Part shown: piece by piece, positions 50,160 to 59,984 of the stretch
Layout: each line of letters starts with the position of its first letter
Numbering within the stretch: position 1 is the stretch's first letter
Assembly: GCF_003144115.1 (NCBI RefSeq)
Contig: NW_020312014.1
Location: 519,205-583,204, forward strand
DNA from: Tilletiopsis washingtonensis
Lineage: Eukaryota > Basidiomycota > Exobasidiomycetes > Entylomatales
DNA: 64,000 bases
Reading direction: 5' to 3'
Program-made: the position numbers and the translations under genes
Notes under the pieces: generated by a model
Databases searched by the model: none
What the model was told of the DNA's origin: nothing
The model's input: only the letters and a program-made list of their open reading frames with translations

Positions 50160-51968
50160 TGCGACCTTATACAGCTCCCGCCGCAGCTCGGGTGCGGGGG
50201 AATCGGGCGAGAGGATGATGAGGTGAGAAGAGAGGAGCAGGGAGCAAGATGGAGTAGCTAGCCGCCCGATGGCACGACGGGCGGCCGGTGCGGTAGATGC
50301 GCGACAACAGGTACACCCGCTTGCGCTGCTGCCGTAGGAGCGTGCAGGTGCGTGGTCAGGCAGCGAGCAGCGTCGACGCGGGCGCCGCGGAGGGCAGAGC
50401 GCAGATGTGGTGAGCAGCGGCGTGCCGAGCGCTGAGGCAGGCCGCTGCAGCTGCTGGGCTGGGCAGAGGCAAGCCGAGGCAGCGGCGTCGGGTGCGGAGC
50501 GTCGGCCTGCGGGGCCAGGCTGTCCGACGAGCGTCTCTCGGCCGTCCTGAGAAGGCAGTCGAGGCGGGCGGCGACGCGTGCTCAGGGGGCGCACGAAAGG
50601 TTGCTGCGCTGCGTTGCTGCACGCGTGTGCGGCACCGGACCGCGTGCGCAGCGGACGAGCAAAGCTCTGCTCGAGAGCGCTGAGATCCTTCGAGTGGAGA
50701 CGAGGCCGGCGGACAGAGGAGCTGCGGCGTGCGGCAGCAAGGTTGGACAACGTCTCTCGGCCTGTCGCAGCGGCGGCCAGAGCCGGAGCGCGCAGGCGTG
50801 GACGGAGAAATGTGACCGGCGCGAAAGCTGAGCGGCAGGCGGCAGCGGCAGACGAGCTGGAGGGAGAGGGCTCGAGCTCGAGGAAGAAGAGAGAGAGGGA
50901 GAGCGGAGCAAAGAGGTGCAGCGACAGCGGCAGCGTGCCAGGCGCAGCATGCGCTGTGCGGCGTGCGCTGAGCGGGCCATGTGCACTGCCCTCTCTCTCT
51001 CTCTCTCTCGGCGCCGCAGCCCGGACCGACGGACGGACCGACGGCGGCCAAGGGAAGGGATGGTACAGCTTCTACGAGGCTTGCGAAGCGTCAGAGACGG
51101 CTGAACCTTGCTGTCGAGCAGCTCGCAAGCGGAGGAAGAGCGAGGCTCGCAGAGTAAGATGTCCCCTTGGCAGCCGCCAGAGCGCCTGGTGCTGGTCAGC
51201 GTGGCAAAGCTGTGCATGTACCGGCACAAGGCGGGTAGCGCGAGCATGAATGCATAGGCACAGCGCTTGTAAGCTGCAGTCGACGTAGGCCGGGCGTAAG
51301 ACGTGGCCGATGCTGCCACTGACGAGAGAAGAGCGGTGAGAGGGGAGCCGTTGAACGGCTACCGCCGGCGGCCGAGCCTCATCCTCGCGCGCTGCGTCGG
51401 CGGCCGTGGCGACGCGGCGTGCGGTGGCGCCGCACGCTCGTCGCTGTGCAGACTAAGCTGCACTGATAGCAGCGGCTCAGCGCGCTGCGGTCTGGGTGCT
51501 GACTGCAGGCTGCATCTGCGGCTGCCGAGAGAATGCCGACCTGGGCGGAGCGGTGCGGCGGCGGGTGTGGCCGTTGAGACGCGAGAGGGCGGCACCTCGG
51601 GCGGGGCGCGGCGTACGCGCGCGCGCGCAGCAGGCCGACCATGACCGTCGGCCCGTCGGGCTGCCTCAGCGAGCAAGCAGCGAGAAGCTTTGCCTGCAGC
51701 TGATCGACTGAGAGCTCGACATGATGTGATGGTGCAGAGGAGAGAGCGCAGGCTTCTCGAGGAGAGGCCAAGCGAGGGGTCGGAGGGGATGCTCCCAGGC
51801 AGCGTGGGAGCGGCACGTGATGCGCGCCCGCACGGACGGCATGCGGGGCTGGGAGCGCTGGCGGCGGCGGCGACTTGGCGCGCCGTCGTGGCGGCTGCTT
51901 CTTCTCCACCTGCTCATCCCCAACTTCCACCTCTCGTCTGGCCATCCGCGCTGCGCCCAGCCGCTAGC
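50160..51968. promoter_or_regulatory. Intergenic region between divergent orphan gene and SRP101
   Basis: 1.8 kb without a supported gene. It holds a (CT)n microsatellite at about 50990-51009 and a CACGTG at 51814-51819, about 150 bp before the SRP101 ATG. ORFs on both strands are Arg/Ser-rich and unsupported. Confidence 0.4.
50990..51009 (+). repeat. (CT)n microsatellite
   Basis: Nine to ten CT units in the intergenic region upstream of SRP101. It could be a simple repeat or a pyrimidine-tract promoter element. Confidence 0.7.
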
Positions 51969-54184
51969 ATGCTCGACCACTTCACCATCTTCACCCGCAG
52001 TGCGTGCTCCTCGCCCGTCGCTCTCGCTCTTTCACTGACTCTGCTGGCGTGCTCAGCCGGCACGGTGCTCTGGTCGCGCTCCTTCACGCCGCCGTCTTCG
52101 GCGCAGGCTGCCAGTGCGTCGGCCGCAGTCGATGCGCTCGTGCGCCACGCCTTTGTCGAGGAGCGCGTGGCCGACGAGCGCTGGGAGAAGGACGGCTATG
52201 CGCTGCGCTGGACGCGCGCAAACGACCTCGATCTCGTCTTTGTCGTGCGTGTGCCTCTGTCCCAGTGCTGCGCTCGCATGGCTGATGAGATGCGCATGGG
52301 CAGGTCGTGTACCAACGCATCCTGCAGCTCGCCTACATTCCCGATCTGCTCGCTCGCGTCAAGGCCCTCTTCCTCGATCTCTTCACTCCCTTCCTCCGCG
52401 CTCTTCTCGCCCACTCTCGCAACTCCACCTCTGCACTCTCCTCCTCCCTGCGGCGCTCCTTCGCCGAGGGCCTCAAGGCCTGGGAGGAGACGTTCACGCG
52501 CACGCTGCGCGAGCTGGAGCGTGGCTCTGCAGCTGCTGCGCGCCGCAATGCGCCGCTGCTGGAGCGCGCCGACTCGACGCAGACGGCCGAGGGCGGCGAA
52601 GACACGGACGGAGCTGCGACTGGCACCGACACGCCCGAGAAGAACGCGCGTGGCGATGGAGCAGAGATAGCGAAGAACGTTGAAGCCCTCAAGGCGCGGC
52701 TCAAGGCTGCGGAATTGGGAGGCGGAAGGGGCGGCAAGGGCCCTGCGGGTCGTCGGCAGGTCAGTCGGAAAGTCAGCGCTCGTGCCGGCGGGACCGAGAC
52801 GCCAGGCACGCCGGGCAGCGGCACGGAGAGTGTCAGCAATACGCCGAGCAAGAAGTCGAAGGCGCCGGCGAAGGAGATGCGCAGATGGGAGGGCGGCAAG
52901 GTGTCGGAGAAGCACGTCGAGGCGTTGGACTTTAGCAGCAAGACGCAGGATGGAGGCGCGAAGGACGAGGAGAAGGGCACGCTGGAGGGATGGATCGACG
53001 AGAAGAGCATGGGAAAGAAGGGCGAGGATGGAGCTTATGAAGTAGCAGATGTCCTGCCCGACGGCGACTCGGACGACGAGGAAGACGAGGCGGAGGAAGG
53101 CAAAGGCGGATTCCTCTCCCGCTTCGCGCCTGCACTAGGCAGCAGCAACAACGCCTCAGGTGGCTTCTTCTCTCGCATGACTGGCTCGCATGCTCTCACC
53201 GAGGCGGACGTAGCGCCGGCACTTTCGGCGATGCAAGCGCACCTGCAGAGCAAGAATGTCGCCGCCGACGTGGCGCAGCGACTGTGCGCCTCTGTCTCGC
53301 GCTCGCTCGTCGGCCGTCAACTCGGCAGCTTCGGCAGTGTCAAGACCGAGGTTCGCAAGGCGCTCGAAGAGGCCATCACGCGCATCTTGACGCCGAAGAG
53401 CAGTACAGACATTCTCGTCGAGATTGCGCAGAAGCGGCAACGCGGACTGGCGGCGCGCGCAGGCGCCGTCGGCAGCAAAGGCAGCGAGGAGGCACTCGAG
53501 CCATACTCGATGGCCTTCGTCGGCGTCAACGGCGTCGGCAAGTCGACGTCGCTTGCCAAAGTCTGCTTCTGGCTGCTTCAGAACCGTCTCCGCGTGCTCA
53601 TTGCCGCATGCGACACGTTCAGATCCGGCGCCGTCGAACAGCTGCGCGTGCACGTGCGCAACCTCGGTCAGCTGGATGTGGGAGGCGAGCGTGTCGCCGA
53701 TGGCACGGCGGACGGCAAGGCCAAGCTGGAGCTGTTCGAGCGCGGATACGGCAAAGATGCGGCGGGCATCGCCAAGGAGGCGCTGGCGTACGCCAAGAAG
53801 GAACACTTTGATGTCGTCGTCATCGACTCTGCGGGCCGACAGCAGGGCAACGAGCCTCTGATGCGCGCACTTGCAAAGCTCGTCTCGATCAACAAGCCCG
53901 ACAAGGTCATCTTCGTCGGCGAGGCCATCGTCGGCAACGAGGCGCAGGCGCAGGTCGTGGGCTTCAACGAGGCGCTGAAGAACTTCAGCGGAGTGGCCGA
54001 CCCGCGCGGCTTGGATGCGCTGCTGTTGACGAAGTGGGACGCGGTGGCGGACCAGGTGGGCACGGCGTTGACGATTACGTCCGCCACGGGACTGCCGATT
54101 GCGCTCGTCGGCGATGGACAGACGTACACCGACCTGCGGCGCCTGCGCGTGCCGCACATCGTCGACGCACTGATGCGAAGCTAG
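51969..54184 (+). CDS. SRP101: Signal recognition particle receptor subunit alpha (SR-alpha)
   Basis: Exons are 51969-51999, 52057-52244 and 52304-54184, giving 699 residues. SR-alpha is the GTPase that docks SRP-ribosome complexes at the ER. The N-terminal SRX/longin domain begins MLDHFTIFTR-TGTVLWSRSF, as in the family once intron 1 is removed, and includes DLVFVVVYQRILQLAYI. A charged linker follows (~130-380). The NG domain has the P-loop GVNGVGKSTSLAK, CDTFRSGAVEQL, GEAIVGNEA, LLTKWD and VGDGQTYTDLRRL. The G3 motif reads DSAGR where DTAGR is usual, and TKWD replaces TKFD. Intron 1 (52000-52056) is 57 nt, in frame and stop-free, so retention adds about 19 hydrophobic residues. Convergent with the RAD57-like gene, 84 bp apart. 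Confidence 0.93.
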
Positions 54185-54268
54185 GGTCCTCGCGCCGACT
54201 CTCCTCGTGTGATACTCTCGCCATTCCTCGCACGCACTTCACGCAATGCACACATGTCCTCGAGCTCA

Positions 54269-55882
54269 TCAGATTGCATCCTCCTCGAGTGACCTGACGC
54301 CCCCAGGACCGATCACGAAGCGTACACTCTTCTGTGCGCTAGCGAACGGCGAGAACAGCAGCGTGGCACGACTGACTTGCTGCTCCTTCCTGCCCGCCTC
54401 TCCCTCTTCTCCCGCTCCTCCCGCAGTCTTCCTCGGCGACTTCGAGAGCAAGAGCCGCGTGTTGATGCCGTTGACCCACGGCAGACCCAGTGCCGCCTGT
54501 TTCAGTCTCGAAGTTGCAGCGTCGATGCCTCGCGCATCTTCTCCGCGCCTGAGCGCCTCAAGCAGCGCATCGTTGGTCGCGTAGAGACCGGAGAAGGTCG
54601 CGGCCTGCTGCACGAACGCCAGCGGCGCATCGAGGCCTGCTTCGCGCGCCGTACGCAGCGTGCGCGGCAGGTCGGCAATGCTGCGCGAGGCAGGCGCGGA
54701 GGAGGAGAGCGAGAGCAGTTCTCGGCCTGAGGAGATGGCTAATGCCCGTTCGCGCTCGAAGACGTCCGAGACGTGGTTCACTACCACGACCGCGATAGGC
54801 CTGCGCTTCGGCGTCGTTGCTGTGTGCTCGGCAGACGTCGAGGAGACTGTGCTTGCGTCCTCCCTGCCGCCGCAATGCGCGAGCACTTTGAGTCGGTCCG
54901 CAAGCTCGAAGAGCATCCTGGAGCGCGCCACCAGGCTCGACATGGAGCCACTGTTGTTGTCCTCTTGAAACAGTGCGGGCAGATCGTCGATGATGATCAG
55001 GCCTATCTCTGCCGCTCCACCTCCTCCTTCTTCTCGTTGCTGCGCCGCTGCTGCATCCTTTGCGTCGGAAGAGCAGCGATGGATGAGTGCAGGCAGCGTG
55101 TAGAGAAGAGCATGTTCGAGTGCCTCGCCATCGCCCACGCATGCGAGGTGTACATTCGCAAGCATGCGTTCACGCGCCAGCTCGACTTCCTCGGCTTCGT
55201 AGACCGATGGCCTCGCCTGCTTGGCGCGCCCAGCGCCGGCGCCTGAGGAGGCAGCAGAGGAAGAAGGACGCAGAGAAGCAAGAACGGAATGATCGCTGAT
55301 CTCGACGAGGCGGCGCACGAGTGCCGACGCGGAGGCAAGCCCGGAGGTGGAGAGGTAGGCTACGCCTTGCGGAGCATGCCACCTCGCAGCGCGTCCTGCT
55401 GCCGAGGAGGAGCTCGGCGTGGAAGAGGCAGAGGAAAGTGAGGCAGAGGCAAGTCCGAGCGCCGTGTGCACTGCGAGCTGAAGCAGCAGCTGTGTCTTGC
55501 CTGACGAGCTGGTGCAACAATGTGAGCAGAGCGTGGAGAAGCACGAGGGAAGACACACACACCTCTCGCCGACGAGCTCGGTGAGGCTGCCGCGCTGCAC
55601 GCCGCCGCCCAGCAGCGCATCGATGCGTGCATCTCCCGTCTGCAGTAGCGCGCCAGCGCTCTCATGCTCCTCGTCATGTCCCTCTGCCACACATGCAGCG
55701 GGACCCGCGAGCGCCTCTGCGGCGGCATGCTGCAGCAAGAGCACGTCGCGCTCGGCGAGGCGCAGCGCTGCGCTCAGCTCGGACACGGGCCGCAGCAGGA
55801 TGTCGGACGCGAGCAGCGGAGAGGAATGCAGGTGCGCGAGGCGCGAGGGCAGCGCAAGGGCGGAGAGTGGCGGCGAGAACAT
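54269..55882 (-). CDS. Rad51-paralogue recombination ATPase, RAD57/XRCC3-like
   Basis: Two exons, 55882-55563 and 55508-54269, giving 519 residues. RecA-fold paralogues of this type assist Rad51 filament formation in homologous recombination. The Walker A loop GESSSGKTQ is assembled across the single 54-nt intron. Before it lies the typical DALLGGGVQRGSLTELVGE. Walker B is GLIIIDDLPALF, and AVVVVNHVSDVF fits the following strand. The end (LPWVNGINTRLLLSKSPRK...RATLLFSPFA...VRFVIGPGGVRSL) matches the RAD57/XRCC3 tail pattern. Ser/Ala-rich insertions between motifs make it longer than the yeast protein (460). Which paralogue it is remains unsure. The start at 55882 leaves 168 bp to the divergent neighbour; an in-frame ATG at 56029 would nearly fill that gap and is less likely. 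Confidence 0.75.
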   Translation of the reverse strand: MFSPPLSALALPSRLAHLHSSPLLASDILLRPVSELSAALRLAERDVLLLQHAAAEALAGPAACVAEGHDEEHESAGALLQTGDARIDALLGGGVQRGSLTELVGERCVCLPSCFSTLCSHCCTSSSGKTQLLLQLAVHTALGLASASLSSASSTPSSSSAAGRAARWHAPQGVAYLSTSGLASASALVRRLVEISDHSVLASLRPSSSAASSGAGAGRAKQARPSVYEAEEVELARERMLANVHLACVGDGEALEHALLYTLPALIHRCSSDAKDAAAAQQREEGGGGAAEIGLIIIDDLPALFQEDNNSGSMSSLVARSRMLFELADRLKVLAHCGGREDASTVSSTSAEHTATTPKRRPIAVVVVNHVSDVFERERALAISSGRELLSLSSSAPASRSIADLPRTLRTAREAGLDAPLAFVQQAATFSGLYATNDALLEALRRGEDARGIDAATSRLKQAALGLPWVNGINTRLLLSKSPRKTAGGAGEEGEAGRKEQQVSRATLLFSPFASAQKSVRFVIGPGGVRSLEEDAI

Positions 55883-56050
55883 CGAGCAGCGAGCAGCGCG
55901 ACGATGAGGAGAGCGGGAGGTGGAGGTGCGAGAGGAAGCGTGTAAAGTGACGCGTCGCAGCCGCACGACGCGTCGAGCGCCGCGCGGCGAGAACAACACA
56001 CGCGGCTGCCTCTTGCTTCCCACCACCACCCCACCCCGCTCCTCATCAGC
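55883..56050. promoter_or_regulatory. Short bidirectional promoter, RAD57-like / CENP-H/K-like
   Basis: Only 168 bp separates the two divergent ATGs, the tightest divergent spacing in the window. A shared promoter is likely. Confidence 0.5.
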
Positions 56051-57331
56051 ATGCCCTTCCCCACGCGCGCAGCCCCAGCCGTCGAGTCCTCACCGCTCGC
56101 TCTCCCGCCGCTCCAACAAGCCCTGCATCACGAGCTCTTCGCTCGTCCCGCCGCACTCGCCCAGCGCAGCGCCTATGCCGACTTCTGGCGCGCCCAGAGC
56201 TCGGCGCAGGGCAAGGACGGACAGAGCACGCGGCGCTTCGGACGCGACATTGTCGATGCGGACTTCTTGGACGAGGCGATAGCGCAGCGTAAGGCGGCAC
56301 TGGAGAAGAAGAGGGCGGAGAAGGCGGCCAGAGATGCAGTCGTCAACAGGTGCGCCCTGCCCTCCCTCTCTGCGTTCTGCTCGTCGAGCTGACACGCATG
56401 GAAAGCGCGGCGGATCTGTCTGTCCTTTCCATCTCCCTCTCCTCCTCTGCCCCTACCACGTATCTCGATCCACTCGACGGAGAGGAGGAGACAGCACTCT
56501 CGGCACACTCTGATCTGCGCGAGCTTGCGAGGGCGCGCGACTCGAGGGCGCTGCAGTATTTGCGACTCGAGCGGGAAGTGTCTCGTCTCAAAGCTGAGCG
56601 TATGAAGGTTGGCGCTTCCATCTCCGGTGCGTCCAGCCGTCTCTGAACCTTCTTAACTCTCCCGCTGATCGCTCTCTCGTACTGCGCAGCCAAGCGTACC
56701 GAGACATCGAGCCTCCTAGCCGCCCTTCAACAACGACCGGAGAGCGGCAGGACACGAGTGAGAGCACTGCAGGGCGACGAAGGCGCCAGAGTGAGAAGGC
56801 TGGAGAAGGCACTGGGCGCCGCTAGGGGCAAGAGAGAGATGGTCAGAGGCGTGCTGCGGGTGAGTCTGGAGTGCACAGAAATCGACTGGATGCGGAAGGA
56901 TGCGGGATCTGTTGGATGAGGCTGCGAAGCTGCCTACGGCCGAGCTGCGGAGCTGCTGAGCCGCTGAGCTGCGAGGTTCCCGGCTGCGAATGATGCGTGG
57001 CAAGATGTTCGAGGGGAGCAAGGCGTGCGTCTCGCGGTGCGAAGCCGAGCGAGCACCTCTCGGATTGGGCACTCGGCGGCATGACTGGGCGGTTCGAAGA
57101 CCTCTGCCGCGCTCCTCTTCGCTCTGCGCTCTTCGCTCTTCGCTCTGCGCTCTTCGCTCTTCCCTCTCTGCTCTTCGCACTGACCCGTTCGATTTGTAGG
57201 GCCTAGTCCTGGAATCAGGGCTCGACTGGCTGGCAGACGATGCGCTCAAGGAGGCGCTGTTGGGCATGGGGGATGAGGGTGAAAGCGACGAGGAGGACGA
57301 GGGGGAGATGAGCGACGAGGGAGATGATTGA
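56051..57331 (+). CDS. Small coiled-coil protein, possible CENP-H/CENP-K-type kinetochore subunit
   Basis: Four exons: 56051-56349, 56406-56626, 56690-56859 and 57200-57331, giving 273 residues. The N-terminal half has a helical basic segment (LDEAIAQRKAALEKKRAEKAARDAVV). A central coiled coil follows (RDSRALQYLRLEREVSRLKAERMKV), then a basic helix, and the C-terminus reads GLVLESGLDWLADDALKEALLGMGDE before an acidic tail. CENP-H and CENP-K family proteins have this size, coiled-coil layout and a C-terminal (L/I)xxSGxxWxxDxxL-type block, so the match is suggestive only. Intron 3 is 340 nt and carries a CTCTTCG-type repeat; the others are 56 and 63 nt. The first acceptor (GGAAAG) was chosen because the nearer AG breaks the frame. 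Confidence 0.5.
57110..57178 (+). repeat. Imperfect CTCTTCGCTCTGCG tandem repeat inside intron 3
   Basis: Units of CGCTCTTCG and CGCTCTGCG alternate over about 70 bp within the 340-nt intron of the CENP-H/K-like gene. It is a pyrimidine-rich simple repeat and may explain the intron length. Confidence 0.7.
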
Positions 57332-57858
57332 GATTGGAAGACTTGACTCGGGGGCAAGCATGGAGGAGAGAGGCGTTGCGAGGTTTTCATCCCACACGCT
57401 CGGACGCTCAGCCGCTCGGTGCCTCCGGGCGCTGTGTGAAGGAGGAGAATCTGATGTATACCCAGGTCTTGCAGCCGTGCCTTGCTTTGTGTGCTTTGCA
57501 GCTGGTTGCGCGCCTCGCTGGCGGCTCTCGCCCGCAGCTGCCATCGTGCCAATGGCTCTGGCAAGCCGTCGGGGAATCCAGGGTGATTGAGTAGATGAGT
57601 GGCATTCTTGAGCCTATAGTGCATGTAGTGATTGGGGAAGAGTACAATGACCTCAATGTTGGAGCGCTCAAGGTGCGTGATTGGGATGTGAATTGAGGCG
57701 GTCAAGCCTGTTGCAGTCTTGATGTTTGCGCCCTTGTATGACCATGTCTTGCCTCAAGCACACATGGCACATGAGTTGTGTTGTAGCACCTGTGTTCTGC
57801 CGCAATATGCACAGAGAGGACTGCATGGAGGGAGAGGACTTTGCCTGTAAGATGGAGG

Positions 57859-57932
57859 GACAGCTGCACCTGCAAGACACAGGGAGAGCTTGAGGCCTGC
57901 ATGGTTCAGGGAGACAGCTGCGCCTGCAAGAC
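57859..57932 (+). repeat. Direct repeat, ~20 bp, two copies 54 bp apart
   Basis: GACAGCTGC(A/G)CCTGCAAGACA occurs at 57859-57880 and 57913-57932 with one mismatch in the core. Both copies lie in the low-GC region. Confidence 0.75.
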
Positions 57933-58138
57933 AGCAGGAGGGCTTTATGTTGAGCGCGCGGCCAACGCTTTTGGCAGTGGGCAGTGTCATGGCGTGCAGA
58001 GGTGGTGGTGAGAGGGCAAGAAGGACACATATTGAGCTGTGCAGCCCGTGCAGGATCAATGGGGGTTTGTGAGGTGTAGAGTGGAGAGAGCAAGACAAAA
58101 GGCACGCACACGGCATGCAGTAAGCAACACTGGCTATT

Positions 58139-58211
58139 CTACATACCCTACATCCACGCCTACATCTGCAAGCGCTACAAACCCTACACACCTGCGTGTA
58201 GCGCCTCTACA
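58139..58211 (+). repeat. Cluster of CTACA pentamers
   Basis: Direct CTACA at 58139, 58148, 58160, 58175, 58184 and 58207, plus one inverted TGTAG at 58197, within 73 bp. Start-to-start spacings are 9, 12, 15, 9 and 23, nearly all multiples of three. Confidence 0.6.
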
Positions 58212-58585
58212 GCCCGCATAAAGATGCACGCGTGCAGGCCCATCCACATGCTGTTTACATGCACGGCGTATGTAGACTGCCTAAATTTTTGTATGCAGAA
58301 TGCAGGCGCGCTACACAACGGACCGATGGGCGTGCGCTGCCGGAGTGCGAGCCGGCGAGCCACTCTTCAATTCGATGGGTGTGCGGACAGCGGAGACGTA
58401 CAGGACGGAGAGAGTGTGACAGGACAGACGGCGGAGCTTAGCTCGTGCGGGGCTCGGCCCACTCCACGCAGTGGAGAGACCGAGGCGGCAGACGCGGCCT
58501 GGAAGCTGGGAGGGACACGGCGGTGGGACGGACGGGGTGGGGAACGGAACAGCGGTGCGTGCTCGAGGCCGTGCTTGCGGCAGAG

Positions 58586-59984
58586 CTACGCGTTGCTCGT
58601 GAACGAGCTCATCTGAAAGACCGAGTCAGTCTCGCGCAGCTCGGCGTCCGACGCAATCGGCGCCTTCTTGCGCGCGATGCTCGGGCTCGACGGCGGCGTC
58701 TTGGTGTGCGTCGAGCCGGTGTCGCCGCAGCCGCCCGTCGACGACGTGCCCGACGGCGAGTAGGCGAGCTGCGTGACGATGAGCGGGTCCTCGCCGCCCG
58801 AGCTGGCGCCCTTGCCGCCGCGCTGCGCGCGCAGGATCGCCGAAAGCGACTTGCGCGGCGACGAGTGCGGCGACGGCGTGAGCGTCTCGTTGGCGACGGA
58901 GCGCAGGTGCAGGAAGATGCGGCACGGCAGGACGGAGCTGGCGGCGCGAGGTGAGCGGCGTACGGACGATGTGAGCCACTCTCACTCACCTCAGGGCCTC
59001 GGCGAGGCAGCCAAACGACGCCTTCCAGACGAACGCGGCGTCGGTGAACATCATGATGCCGACGATGAGGTTGACGAGCGTGACGACCTGGCAATGCATG
59101 GTGAGCACGGCGCCGGGCACGCTTAGTCGCGATACGCACGATCCACCCACGCACAATGTAGAAGGAGACGTTCTCCATGATGAGCGCGGCCTTGACTTTG
59201 CTCGTGGCCTTGTTGCGCGTCACGCCCCAGATGGTGGCGAAGAGGATCGCCGTGTCGGCGAGGGCGGGCAGCAGGTAGACGAGCTGAACGGCGAGTCAGT
59301 GATGGGCTCGCGTGCACCACGCGCCGCGACTCACCCCCTGCGTGTTCTGGTTCTGCACCGTGGCGAGGCACGAGCGCAGGCCGTCGCCGTTGTCGAAGCG
59401 GAACGGATTCTGGTTGACCTTGATGTTGGTGAGGCTGCCGGCGAGGATCCACGCCGAGATGGCGAGCACGGTGCAGCCGGCGACGACGCCGAGCGGGCGG
59501 TTCATGTCGTTGCACGCCAGCATGCGCAGCGAGAACATCGAGCCGTACGCGAGGAACGTCATGGCCGAGAAGACGTAGAAGGCGCGAAAGACGGGCTGGC
59601 AGCCGGCGTCGAGCGCGCCGAGGTTGCACGCCAGCATGTAGCAGATGACGGCGCCGACGCCGGACCAGCTGTGGGCGCGAGGAGATCAGCATGCACACAT
59701 GCAGAGCGCCTCGCCGCACACGTCTCACCGGCAGGTAAAGTAGATGAGGTTGGCAGGCGTGCTCTGCGCCTTCCACTCGCGCGCCACGCGCACGTCGGCG
59801 GCGCAGTGGATGAGCGCCTCCCAGATGACGATGGCGAAGGCGACGCAGCCGAAGATGAGCAGCGTGTTCGAGGCGTTGACGAACTGAGCAGGCATGTGTG
59901 AGACGGGCGCCGAGCAGCGGCTGGCACGCGACTTACCTCGATGACCGACGCCGTCAGCGGGTCGCTGGGGATGAGCGTCGCCAT
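58586..59984 (-). CDS. Multi-pass (6-7 TM) membrane protein, unknown function
   Basis: Six exons: 59984-59937, 59883-59729, 59668-59335, 59283-59155, 59087-58990 and 58937-58586, giving 371 residues. Hydrophobic segments are at about 17-40 (FVNASNTLLIFGCVAFAIVIW), 60-82, 93-118 (FRAFYVFSAMTFLAYGSMFSL), 128-148, 180-200 (LVYLLPALADTAILFATIWGV) and 218-245, with a weaker seventh before the basic loop at SSVLPCRIFLHLRS. The last ~100 residues are a cytosolic-type Ser/Thr/Pro-rich tail with many possible phosphorylation sites. The layout recalls the orphan 7TM proteins common in basidiomycetes; a receptor role is not shown. Residue numbers are approximate. Divergent from TFB1 across 1.4 kb. Confidence 0.75.

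Larger units (their letters stand above)
57332..58585. other. Low-GC convergent intergenic region with short repeats
   Basis: 1.25 kb between convergent stops. From about 57600 to 58330 the GC content drops to roughly 45-55%, unlike the rest of the window. It holds a ~20-bp direct repeat (57859-57880 and 57913-57932) and a cluster of CTACA pentamers (58139-58211). Overlapping minus ORFs (for example 57668-58111 and 57754-58191, about 145 codons each) are Cys/Ser/Pro-rich, and I found no splice pattern or family for them. Confidence 0.45.

Noticed and set aside
56716-57705. 329-codon minus ORF over the CENP-H/K-like gene
   Set aside because: Low-complexity Ser/Arg/Glu repeats arise from the reverse of the intron repeat; the sense gene has consistent splicing.
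57668-58191. Overlapping ~145-codon minus ORFs in the low-GC region
   Set aside because: Two frames are open over the same bases with no distinguishing codon pattern, splice site or homology; kept only as a note on the region.
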